NCBI GenBank assembly: GCA_938009055.1
Contig: CALLIO010000010.1
Span: 1 to 7,535, forward strand
DNA: 7,535 bases
Source: an uncultured Altererythrobacter sp.
GTDB taxonomy: Bacteria; Pseudomonadota; Alphaproteobacteria; Sphingomonadales; Sphingomonadaceae
Direction of reading: 5' to 3'
The notes beneath the pieces are model-generated. The model saw only the letters and a list, made by a program, of their open reading frames with translations. It was not told where the DNA came from and did no database searches. Positions 1 through 5,669 of this stretch are shown piece by piece. How positions within the stretch are numbered: position 1 is the first letter of the stretch; each line of letters opens with the position of its first letter. Made by a program: the position numbers and the translations under genes.

Positions 1-1608
1 AATGTATGTCGCATCGAGCCGTTCGGGCAGAACGCGGTCACCCTGTATCGTGCCGACTTGCCACGTGCGCCCGATGGCATCGGTCAAATGCCATTCAAGC
101 TTGGGCGCATAAAACGCGCCTTCGCCCGGAAGCTCTTCCCATCCATAGTCGTCATTATCCATGCCCGCTTCGGCCACAGCATCGCGCAATTCCTGCTCGG
201 CCTTGTCCCAATCCGCATCCGAGCCGAACCGCTTTTCAGGGCGCGTCGCCAGCTTCACATGATAAGTGAAGCCGAAATCCTTATAGACACTGTCGGCCAA
301 TGCGCAGAATTTGCGCACTTCTTCGACTACTTGGGTCTCGGTGCAGAAGATATGCGCATCATCCTGCGTAAACTGGCGCACCCGCATCAGCCCGTGAAGC
401 GCGCCGTGGGGTTCATTGCGGTGGCAGCAGCCCATCTCGCCTAAGCGGATTGGCAAATCCTTGTAAGAGGTGATGCCTTGCTTGAAGACCAGGACATGCG
501 CCGGGCAGTTCATTGGCTTGATCGCCATCCACTGGGCATCATCGGCAACTTTGGGGGCAGCCGATGAAGCATCGCCATCCTCGTCCACCTCAGGCACAAT
601 ATCGGGAACGGCAAACATGTTTTCAGCATATTTGCCCCAATGCCCCGATTGCTCCCACTGGCGCACATCCATGACTTGCGGGGTTTTGATCTCTTGATAG
701 CCGCCGCCATCCATTTTGCGGCGCATGTAAGCTTCGAGCCCGCGCCAGATCATATAGCCTTTGGGATGCCAAAAGACGCTGCCATGCGCTTCTTCTTGCA
801 AATGGAACAAGTCCATCTCGCGCCCTAGTTTGCGGTGATCGCGCTTGCCGGCTTCCTCCAGATTATGGAGGTGCTGCTTCAGCTGCTTCTTGCTGAGCCA
901 GCCCGTGCCGTAAATCCGCGTTAGCTGCGCATTGCGCTGATCGCCGCGCCAATAAGCGCCCGCGACCCGCATCAATTTGAACGCTTGCGGATCAAGCTTT
1001 CCAGTGGAGGCAAGGTGCGGCCCGCGGCACATATCGAGCCATGCGCCTTCACTGTTTGGCTCGCCCGACCAATAGACGGTTAGCTCTTCATTTTCAGGCA
1101 GTTCCTTGGCCCATTCCGCCTTGAACGCTTCGCCATCCGCTTCCCATTTGGCGATCAAATCAGCGCGCGACCACACTTCGCGCACGAGCGGCTTGTCCGC
1201 CTTGATAATGTCGCGCATTTTCTCTTCGATTGCAGGCAAATCTTCCGATGAGAATGGCGCGCGATCGGCAGGCGCCATCACATCGTAATAGAAACCATCA
1301 TCGGTCGCAGGGCCAAAGGTGATCTGCGTGCCGGGCCAAAGGGCTTGCACCGCTTCGGCGAGGACATGGGCGAAATCGTGGCGCGCCAACTCCAGCGCAT
1401 CCGCCTCATCCTTAGACGTGATCAGCGCAAGCTCAGCATCCCCGTCGAACGGGCGGCCAATATCGCGCACTTCCCCGTCGACGCGGGCAGCGAGCGCCGC
1501 TTTCGCAAGGCCCGGGCCAATCGCGGCCGCCACATCATAGGGCGTGGAGCCTGCGGGCATTTCGCGCACAGAGCCATCGGGAAGGGAAATTTTCAAAAGT
1601 TCAGTCAT
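1..1608 (-). CDS. thrS: Threonyl-tRNA synthetase, N-terminal 536 residues (3' end outside window)
   Basis: This class II aminoacyl-tRNA synthetase charges tRNA-Thr with threonine in the cytoplasm. The minus-strand frame is open from the ATG at 1608 to the window edge. An N-terminal TGS domain spans about residues 1-64 (MTELLKISLPDGS start). The editing domain follows, with its metal/catalytic set H77, H81 (RHDFAH) and C194, H198 (CRGPH). The catalytic core has MNCPAH with zinc ligand C368, motif 2 with R397 (HRNEP) and zinc ligand H419 (DDAHIF). These spacings equal those of E. coli C334, R363 and H385. The third zinc histidine and the anticodon-binding domain lie beyond the left edge. An acidic, Ala/Ser-rich insert sits at about 338-356, just before the core motif. 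The ATG at 1608 fits the family N-terminus; an in-frame ATG at 1629 would add seven residues (MTKWTDV) and lacks a good ribosome site. It is transcribed divergently from the next operon. Function is near certain. Confidence 0.97.
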   Translation of the reverse strand, partial: MTELLKISLPDGSVREMPAGSTPYDVAAAIGPGLAKAALAARVDGEVRDIGRPFDGDAELALITSKDEADALELARHDFAHVLAEAVQALWPGTQITFGPATDDGFYYDVMAPADRAPFSSEDLPAIEEKMRDIIKADKPLVREVWSRADLIAKWEADGEAFKAEWAKELPENEELTVYWSGEPNSEGAWLDMCRGPHLASTGKLDPQAFKLMRVAGAYWRGDQRNAQLTRIYGTGWLSKKQLKQHLHNLEEAGKRDHRKLGREMDLFHLQEEAHGSVFWHPKGYMIWRGLEAYMRRKMDGGGYQEIKTPQVMDVRQWEQSGHWGKYAENMFAVPDIVPEVDEDGDASSAAPKVADDAQWMAIKPMNCPAHVLVFKQGITSYKDLPIRLGEMGCCHRNEPHGALHGLMRVRQFTQDDAHIFCTETQVVEEVRKFCALADSVYKDFGFTYHVKLATRPEKRFGSDADWDKAEQELRDAVAEAGMDNDDYGWEELPGEGAFYAPKLEWHLTDAIGRTWQVGTIQGDRVLPERLDATYI

Positions 1609-1783
1609 CACGTCAGTCCATTTGGTCATTTGCGGCCATGACACAAGAGCGCGCGGAGCAGAAGCAAGGAATTGCAGTTTTACCGGATGCGGGGCTGGAA
1701 TTGGGGTTGGCATCTGAGGGGATGCAAAAGCTCAGCAGCCACACCCTTGAGGACAAGGAAGCTTTCAAGATAGGAAAGTGAGC

Positions 1784-1816
1784 TTGACATTTATGCGGAT
1801 CAATGACAAGTATGCT
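1784..1816 (+). promoter_or_regulatory. Promoter with overlapping 12-bp direct repeat, likely operator of the XRE operon
   Basis: A perfect -35 hexamer, TTGACA, lies at 1784-1789, about 60 bp before the first gene. Two copies of TGACAnnTATGC lie at 1785-1796 and 1804-1815, identical at 10 of 12 positions with a 19-bp period. The first copy overlaps the -35 box and the second covers the expected -10 region, where AAGTAT (1808-1813, 18-bp spacer) and TATGCT (1811-1816) are weak matches. A repressor binding both copies would block RNA polymerase. The natural candidate is the XRE protein encoded by the last gene of this operon, giving autoregulation. The repeat and -35 box are seen directly; the regulator assignment is inference. 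Confidence 0.6.
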
Positions 1817-1843
1817 TTCCATAGTTGAAAGGGAGCTTTACCA

Positions 1844-2041
1844 ATGAGCATTCGAACACACACAATTCTATGGGCAGCTGCCATCATTGCGACCGCGCTG
1901 CTTCTCTCCAATTCACAAATGAGCAATTCTGCATGCTTTGCGATCATTATGGGCCTGACCGGCACGGCGAGCGGCGTGCTCAGCGGTCATTGGGCCAAGC
2001 GGCAAAAACGCGGAACATGCACATCACGGTGGGCGCTATGA
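1844..2041 (+). CDS. Small two-helix membrane protein, first gene of the XRE operon
   Basis: This 65-residue protein has no function I can name. It has two hydrophobic segments, about residues 8-22 (ILWAAAIIATALLL) and 28-48 (ACFAIIMGLTGTASGVL), and a basic tail containing AKRQKR, so it is probably a small inner-membrane protein with the tail in the cytoplasm. A purine-rich ribosome site (GGGAG, 1831-1835) sits about 8 nt before the ATG at 1844, supporting this start. Its TGA (2039-2041) overlaps the ATG of the next gene (2038) in an ATGA arrangement, which suggests translational coupling. The same DNA is also open in a second frame with a TTG start at 1825, but that reading gives a Cys/His-rich, non-membrane peptide without family resemblance and is probably a shadow. 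From memory, similar small ORFs precede XRE regulators in related sphingomonads; this needs a homology search to confirm. Confidence 0.7.
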   Translation: MSIRTHTILWAAAIIATALLLSNSQMSNSACFAIIMGLTGTASGVLSGHWAKRQKRGTCTSRWAL

Positions 2042-2679
2042 ACGATCAAGCTGCACAAACTGCAAATTCTTCAGGATTTCTGGGCCGCGGTCCGTTGTTC
2101 TGGATTGGCATGACATTCATCAGCGCCGCAGTCATCATCATTCTTGTCCTTACCAAAGCGATCGAGAGCAAGGGTGTGATCTTCACCTTAATGGTGACAC
2201 CTATCCTCCCAATGTTCGCCGCCTTTATTGCCATGTTGAACACAAATCAGACGGGCAGCGGCGGTTGCGTCAGCAAGGGACAGGCGCAGCGCAATTACAT
2301 CAAACGCGTTGCGATCTTCACCTCGCTATACCTTGCGTCCTTTGCGCTCCTTACCTTCATCGACAAGTTGGGTGATCTGCCCACCGCAGCGCGTCTTGCG
2401 ATTGGTGTTCTACCCGGCCTTGCGGTGATCGGCTTCTTCTGGGCAATCGGGCGGCTTATCATCGAGGAAACCGATGAATTCATCCGCATGCTCACCATTC
2501 GCCAAACTCTTGTCGCCTCGGCCCTTGCGATGAGCGCCGCCTCGGTTTGGGGCATGCTTGAGAGCGCTGACCTGGTTCCTCATATCGATGCCTATTGGTA
2601 TGCGATTATCTGGTTTGGAGGCCTTGCTCTGGGGGCTGTCGTCAACCGCATCACCTATGGCACGTGGGGTGCAGTGTGA
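2038..2679 (+). CDS. Polytopic membrane protein (about six helices), partner of a small XRE regulator
   Basis: This 213-residue integral membrane protein has unknown function. Likely helices are at about 19-38, 47-67, 91-108, 118-141, 156-175 and 186-204. A charged stretch, EETDEFIRMLTIRQ (143-156), lies between helices 4 and 5, and a polar Gly/Cys-containing linker (71-88) separates the first two helices from the last four. The latter block resembles a short four-helix protein found next to XRE genes in sphingomonads, so the gene may be a two-part fusion; this is inference. The frame is open upstream to a TTG at 1825, but the ATG at 2038 is preferred because it overlaps the stop of the small membrane gene by 4 bp and has GGTGGG at 2028-2033 before it. 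Its TGA overlaps the GTG start of the XRE gene by 4 bp. It may sense a membrane signal or hold the regulator inactive. Confidence 0.8.
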   Translation: MNDQAAQTANSSGFLGRGPLFWIGMTFISAAVIIILVLTKAIESKGVIFTLMVTPILPMFAAFIAMLNTNQTGSGGCVSKGQAQRNYIKRVAIFTSLYLASFALLTFIDKLGDLPTAARLAIGVLPGLAVIGFFWAIGRLIIEETDEFIRMLTIRQTLVASALAMSAASVWGMLESADLVPHIDAYWYAIIWFGGLALGAVVNRITYGTWGAV

Positions 2680-2867
2680 AGAACCGCCTCAAAGTGTTGC
2701 GCGCTGAACGCGACTGGTCGCAACAAGATTTGGGCGATCAGCTCGGCGTCAGTCGACAAAGCGTGAATGCGATTGAGAAGGGGCGCTACGACCCATCCTT
2801 GCCGCTTGCTTTCAAAATTGCCGATGTGTTCGAATTGCCTATCGAAGAGATTTTTGAGCGGGATTGA
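2676..2867 (+). CDS. Small XRE/Cro-CI family helix-turn-helix regulator
   Basis: This 63-residue protein is essentially a single HTH_3 DNA-binding domain. The recognition unit lies at about residues 15-36 (SQQDLGDQLGVSRQSVNAIE), followed by the typical GRYDPSLPLAFKIAD helices and an EIFE end. There is no effector domain. The frame is open upstream to an ATG at 2595, but that would add 27 residues encoded inside the membrane gene with no family resemblance. The GTG at 2676 gives the usual N-terminus (KNRLKVLRAERDWSQ) and overlaps the previous stop by 4 bp (GTGA), indicating translational coupling at probably reduced yield. As the last gene of the operon it probably binds the direct repeat at 1785-1815. 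Family assignment is strong; the targets are unknown. Confidence 0.93.
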   Translation: MKNRLKVLRAERDWSQQDLGDQLGVSRQSVNAIEKGRYDPSLPLAFKIADVFELPIEEIFERD

Positions 2868-2887
2868 GGGCGTTTTTGAACGGTCGG

Positions 2888-2934
2888 AGATAGATCGAGA
2901 TACCCCATAGATAACCCCTAGATAGCTCCAGATG
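2888..2934 (+). repeat. Five helically phased AGAT(A) boxes
   Basis: AGATA occurs at 2888, 2898, 2909 and 2920, followed by AGATG at 2930, giving steps of 10, 11, 11 and 10 bp. The middle units also share a C-rich spacer (ATACCCC, ATAACCCC, ATAGCTCC), so this may be a decayed tandem repeat of about 11 bp. It lies between the XRE gene and the hydrolase. One turn of the DNA helix per unit places every box on the same face, which would suit cooperative protein binding. A TTGAAC at 2876-2881 lies just upstream, but no convincing -10 box follows. The spacing is seen; the function is unknown. Confidence 0.5.
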
Positions 2935-2982
2935 GCCCGCAATGTGTTGAGACAGACGCATCTCTCGGCTAGGCATTTCGAG

Positions 2983-3729
2983 ATGAGCGACGTTCAATTT
3001 CACGACATGCCAAATGGTGAGCGGATTGCATTCCGCTTCCATGATGGCACTGGCCCCACTCTCGTTTTTCTGCCCGGCTATATGTCGGACATGGATGGCG
3101 GCAAGGCGACTGCGCTCTTCGCTGATGCACAAATGCGCGGGCAAGCATGCTTGCTGCTCGACTATTCCGGCTGCGGGCAAAGCTCAGGCGATTTTGCCGA
3201 TGGCACTTTGAGCAAATGGCGCGATGAAGTGCTTGCACTGATCGAAGCCAAGGTCAGCGGAAAAATCGTACTGGTCGGCTCCTCAATGGGCGGCTGGCTG
3301 ATGCTGCTGGTGGCCGAGAAATGGTGCGACAGGCTTGCCGCAATGGTCGGGATTGCCGCCGCGCCAGACTTCACCGAATGGGGATATAGCGAGGAGCAAA
3401 AGCGCGTGATGGCAAGCGGCGGGACAGTCTATGAAGACAATCCTTATGGCCCAGAGCCAACACCCACCTATGCCGGATTTTGGCACGATGGAGAGGCGAA
3501 CAAGCAGCTTGCAAGCCAAATAGCGATCACAACGCCAGTGCGCCTGATCCATGGGCAATGCGATGATGATGTCCCGTGGGAGACCAGCTTGAAATTGGCC
3601 CGCGCGCTTCGTTCGGATGATGTTCAAGTGACCCTTATCAAAGATGGCGATCACCGCTTGTCGCGCGAAAGTGATATTGCGCTTTTGCTCGCGACCATTG
3701 CCGAAATCTCCCAAGCCCAAGGGTCATAA
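2983..3729 (+). CDS. Alpha/beta-fold hydrolase, ABHD10-like serine esterase/thioesterase
   Basis: This 248-residue serine hydrolase has the full catalytic set: nucleophile S101 in GSSMGG, acid D194 in HGQCDDDVP and H224 in GDHR (numbered from the ATG at 2983). The oxyanion-loop region LVFLPGYMSDM and LLLDYSGCGQSSG are typical of the family around mitochondrial ABHD10, which in animals has acyl-glucuronide esterase and protein depalmitoylase activities. The bacterial substrate is unknown. There is no signal peptide, so it is probably cytoplasmic. Start choice: an in-frame ATG at 2932 would add 17 polar residues (MARNVLRQTH...) but lacks a ribosome site and falls in the AGATA repeat. The ATG at 2983 has an AGG 9 nt upstream and gives a family-like N-terminus. 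Its TAA directly abuts the ATG of the TPR gene, so the two are surely co-transcribed. Confidence 0.9.
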   Translation: MSDVQFHDMPNGERIAFRFHDGTGPTLVFLPGYMSDMDGGKATALFADAQMRGQACLLLDYSGCGQSSGDFADGTLSKWRDEVLALIEAKVSGKIVLVGSSMGGWLMLLVAEKWCDRLAAMVGIAAAPDFTEWGYSEEQKRVMASGGTVYEDNPYGPEPTPTYAGFWHDGEANKQLASQIAITTPVRLIHGQCDDDVPWETSLKLARALRSDDVQVTLIKDGDHRLSRESDIALLLATIAEISQAQGS

Positions 3730-4584
3730 ATGTCGCTCACCACTGCTCTTCTTCTGCTTTTGCAAGTTGGCCCCAACCCCGCTGCTGGCGGCATCCCTGA
3801 CTATTCCGAAGAGATCCAGAACCGCCCGCCGCGCACATCAAATGTGATTGGTCCGGCGAACGAGCCTGAGCCACTCCTGCACAAAAGCCCATGGCTGAAA
3901 GATTGCCTTGAGTTGGTCGAAGCTGATCCAGCCCGTGCCCATGTTCAAGCGCAAGTGCGCGCTGGCGAAACACAAGGTCAGGACCGCGTGCTGGCACAGC
4001 ATTGCCTAGGTCTTGCAGCTACAAAGCTCGAGCGCTGGGATGATGCGATTGGCGCTTTTACTTCTGCTCGCGATGGCGCGCCAGTGGATGACAATCGCTT
4101 CCGCGCGCGACTGGGCACAATGGCGGCGAGCGCTCAAATGGGCAAAGGCGATGTGCCAGCGGCGCTCAGTTTGCTGGAAGCTGCACAGCGCGATGCCGAA
4201 GCAGCCAGTGCCGCAGATTTGCAAGCCATCATCGCAATCGAACAATCGCGCGCATTGGTCGCGCAAGGCCGCTTGGCTGAAGCTGAGCCATTCCTTGTCC
4301 ATGCGCAAAGCTTGCGCTCAGGAAACGCTGAAGCGCCGTTGCTGCTCGCCACATTGCTGCGCAAGCTTGACCGGCTGCCCGAAGCACAAGCACAAATCGA
4401 AGCGGCGATTGCACTTGCGCCGCTTGACCCCTTGGTTGGCCTTGAAGCAGGCGTGATTGCCGTGCTTGCCGGACGCGATGATGCCGCGCGGGCGAGTTGG
4501 CAGTCAGTTGTCGATGTCGCCCCGGGAACGCAATGGGCGCAAACAGCACAAAGCTATCTCGCGCAGATTGCAGATCGGCCCTAA
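3730..4584 (+). CDS. TPR-repeat protein with N-terminal export signal
   Basis: This 284-residue protein begins with a short hydrophobic stretch (LTTALLLLLQ, residues 3-12) followed by a Pro/Gly/Ala segment, so it is probably a weak signal peptide or membrane anchor; there is no lysine in the first residues and no clear lipobox. A disordered region runs to about 50. Helical TPR-like repeats then follow at about 86-116, 126-153, 164-197, 200-232 and 234-266; one unit shows the pattern LGLAATKLERWDDAIGAFTS. TPR arrays mediate protein-protein contacts, so it may be a periplasmic scaffold, but no partner is evident. The ATG begins at the base after the hydrolase stop, and the oxidoreductase starts 3 nt after its own stop, so it sits in the middle of an operon. 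The fold call is good and the specific role is unknown. Confidence 0.85.
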   Translation: MSLTTALLLLLQVGPNPAAGGIPDYSEEIQNRPPRTSNVIGPANEPEPLLHKSPWLKDCLELVEADPARAHVQAQVRAGETQGQDRVLAQHCLGLAATKLERWDDAIGAFTSARDGAPVDDNRFRARLGTMAASAQMGKGDVPAALSLLEAAQRDAEAASAADLQAIIAIEQSRALVAQGRLAEAEPFLVHAQSLRSGNAEAPLLLATLLRKLDRLPEAQAQIEAAIALAPLDPLVGLEAGVIAVLAGRDDAARASWQSVVDVAPGTQWAQTAQSYLAQIADRP

Positions 4585-4587
4585 AGC

Positions 4588-5571
4588 ATGACTGAATTGT
4601 CCGTCCTCGATCTGGTGCCAGTGCGCGAAGGCGGCACTTTGGCGCAAGCTTATGCAGACGCTGCTGAGCTGGCGAAAACGGCGGAAAAGCTTGGCTACAA
4701 GCGCTTTTGGGTGGCAGAACATCACACGATGGAAGGGATTGCCGGGGCAGCAACCTCGGTTGTCCTGGCCCATATCGGCAATGCCACCAGCACCATCCGC
4801 ATTGGCTCTGGCGGGATTATGCTGCCCAATCACACGCCCTTCGTGATTGCAGAGCAATTCGGCACTTTGGAAGCCTTGTTTGGGCCGCGCATTGATCTGG
4901 GGCTTGGGCGAGCGCCGGGCGCCGGGCCGCAATTGCAGCAAGCCTTGCGCAAGAATTTGCACCAAGCTTCGGAGCATTTTCCGCAAGATGTGATGGAATT
5001 GCGCGCGCTTTTTACTGGCGAGCCGAAATTGCCAATTGCTGCCACACCCGGGCTTGGCGCAAGAATCGAGCTGTGGATGCTGGGCTCTTCGCTTTTCGGA
5101 GCGCAGCTCGCGGCAAAATTGGGCATGCCCTATGCCTTTGCCGCGCATTTCGCGCCCGATCACCTCGATGCAGCGCTGGAACTCTACCGCCGCGATTTTC
5201 AGCCATCAGACGCGCTTAAAAAGCCCCATGTGATGGTGGCGATGAATGTCTTTGCAGCGAAGACTGACGAGGCTGCGCGCACCATTGCCTCTAGCCAGCA
5301 GCAAAGCTTTGTGCGGCTGCGCAGCGGCGAGCCAGGCAAGCTGCCACCGCCGATTGAAAACTATGCGCAAAGCTTGCCAGCGCCAGCGCGCGCCATGCTG
5401 GACCATCTCGGTCAAGCCGCCGCCGTTGGCAGTGCTAAGACTGTGCGCGCGGCCATTGCCGCATTTGTGGCACGTACCAATGCGGATGAGATCATTGTTG
5501 CAGGTGCAAGCTTTGATCCCCAAGAGCGGCTAAACACGCTCGAGATCGCAATGCAGGCTGTCCAAGACTGA
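4588..5571 (+). CDS. LLM-class flavin-dependent oxidoreductase (luciferase-like group 1, YhbW/MsnO8-like)
   Basis: This 327-residue protein belongs to the bacterial luciferase-like TIM-barrel family, which uses reduced flavin, probably FMN, in monooxygenase or oxidoreductase reactions. Hallmarks in order: SVLDLVPVREG at the N-terminus, RFWVAEHH (39-46), SGGIMLPNHTP (74-84), AEQFGTLEALFGPRIDLGLGRAPG-type loop (88-111), LGSS (165-168) and the C-terminal barrel strand EIIVAG (301-306). These match the 'luciferase family oxidoreductase, group 1' pattern, and the length is normal for that group. No substrate can be inferred from the neighbours. The ATG starts 3 nt after the TPR gene and has no strong ribosome site of its own, so translation probably depends on the upstream gene. 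Family call is very firm; cofactor choice is by family knowledge. Confidence 0.95.
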   Translation: MTELSVLDLVPVREGGTLAQAYADAAELAKTAEKLGYKRFWVAEHHTMEGIAGAATSVVLAHIGNATSTIRIGSGGIMLPNHTPFVIAEQFGTLEALFGPRIDLGLGRAPGAGPQLQQALRKNLHQASEHFPQDVMELRALFTGEPKLPIAATPGLGARIELWMLGSSLFGAQLAAKLGMPYAFAAHFAPDHLDAALELYRRDFQPSDALKKPHVMVAMNVFAAKTDEAARTIASSQQQSFVRLRSGEPGKLPPPIENYAQSLPAPARAMLDHLGQAAAVGSAKTVRAAIAAFVARTNADEIIVAGASFDPQERLNTLEIAMQAVQD

Positions 5572-5577
5572 GCAGCA

Positions 5578-5622
5578 CATGCGCGACTTGCAGCGGGGCG
5601 AAGACAAGCCTATTTACGCATG
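5578..5622. repeat. Nested inverted repeat after the oxidoreductase gene
   Basis: CATGCG (5578-5583) is the reverse complement of CGCATG (5617-5622). Inside it, CTTG (5587-5590) pairs with CAAG (5605-5608) around a GC-rich loop. It begins 6 nt after the oxidoreductase stop. It could form a cruciform or an RNA hairpin, but no U tract follows, so it is not a standard intrinsic terminator. Stems of 6 and 4 bp are short enough to be chance. Confidence 0.3.
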
Positions 5623-5640
5623 AATAGTGCGGCAGATAAT
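5613..5640 (+). promoter_or_regulatory. Candidate promoter of the NAD-glutamate dehydrogenase gene
   Basis: TTTACG (5613-5618, 4 of 6 to the -35 consensus) is followed after 16 bp by GATAAT (5635-5640, 5 of 6 to the -10 consensus). The -10 box opens an unusually AT-rich run, ATAATAATAATATTA (5636-5650), which ends in the palindrome TAATATTA (5643-5650). This is the most AT-rich spot noticed in the window and lies 20-35 bp before the ATG at 5670. The palindrome could serve as a regulator site. Box matches are moderate and untested. Confidence 0.4.
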
Positions 5641-5669
5641 AATAATATTACGCCGTTAATGGGAGCAGG

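Noticed and set aside
58..444. 128-aa plus-strand ORF opposite thrS
   Set aside because: The minus-strand frame here encodes conserved threonyl-tRNA synthetase motifs (motif 2, zinc ligands). The plus frame is a shadow.
1638..1781. 47-aa plus-strand ORF (begins MTQERAEQKQ) between thrS and the XRE operon
   Set aside because: It has no ribosome site, no recognisable family and no conserved feature, and ends just before the -35 box. It is most likely chance, though it could be checked by conservation.
1745..1785. Short hairpins (CCTTG/CAAGG at 1745-1758; CTTTC/GAAAG at 1762-1778) in the thrS leader side
   Set aside because: Stems of 5 bp without a U tract or sequence resembling a tRNA mimic or riboswitch. 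Not enough to propose thrS leader control.
1613..1822. 69-aa minus-strand ORF upstream of thrS
   Set aside because: It runs across the promoter and operator region, has no ribosome site or family resemblance, and its end lies next to the thrS start without a sensible relation.
1825..2037. TTG-started N-terminal extension of the 213-aa membrane protein (71 extra residues)
   Set aside because: The extension is Cys/His/Arg-rich and unlike a membrane protein leader. It overlaps a better small-protein frame with a ribosome site, and the ATG at 2038 forms a classical 4-bp overlap with that frame.
2868..2887. Possible terminator after the XRE gene (CGTT/AACG around TTTG at 2871-2882)
   Set aside because: The stem is only 4 bp and no T run follows the hairpin, so it cannot be called a terminator.
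4504..5163. 219-aa minus-strand ORF opposite the TPR and oxidoreductase genes
   Set aside because: It spans two firm plus-strand genes, shows no family signature and is typical of antisense openness in GC-rich DNA.
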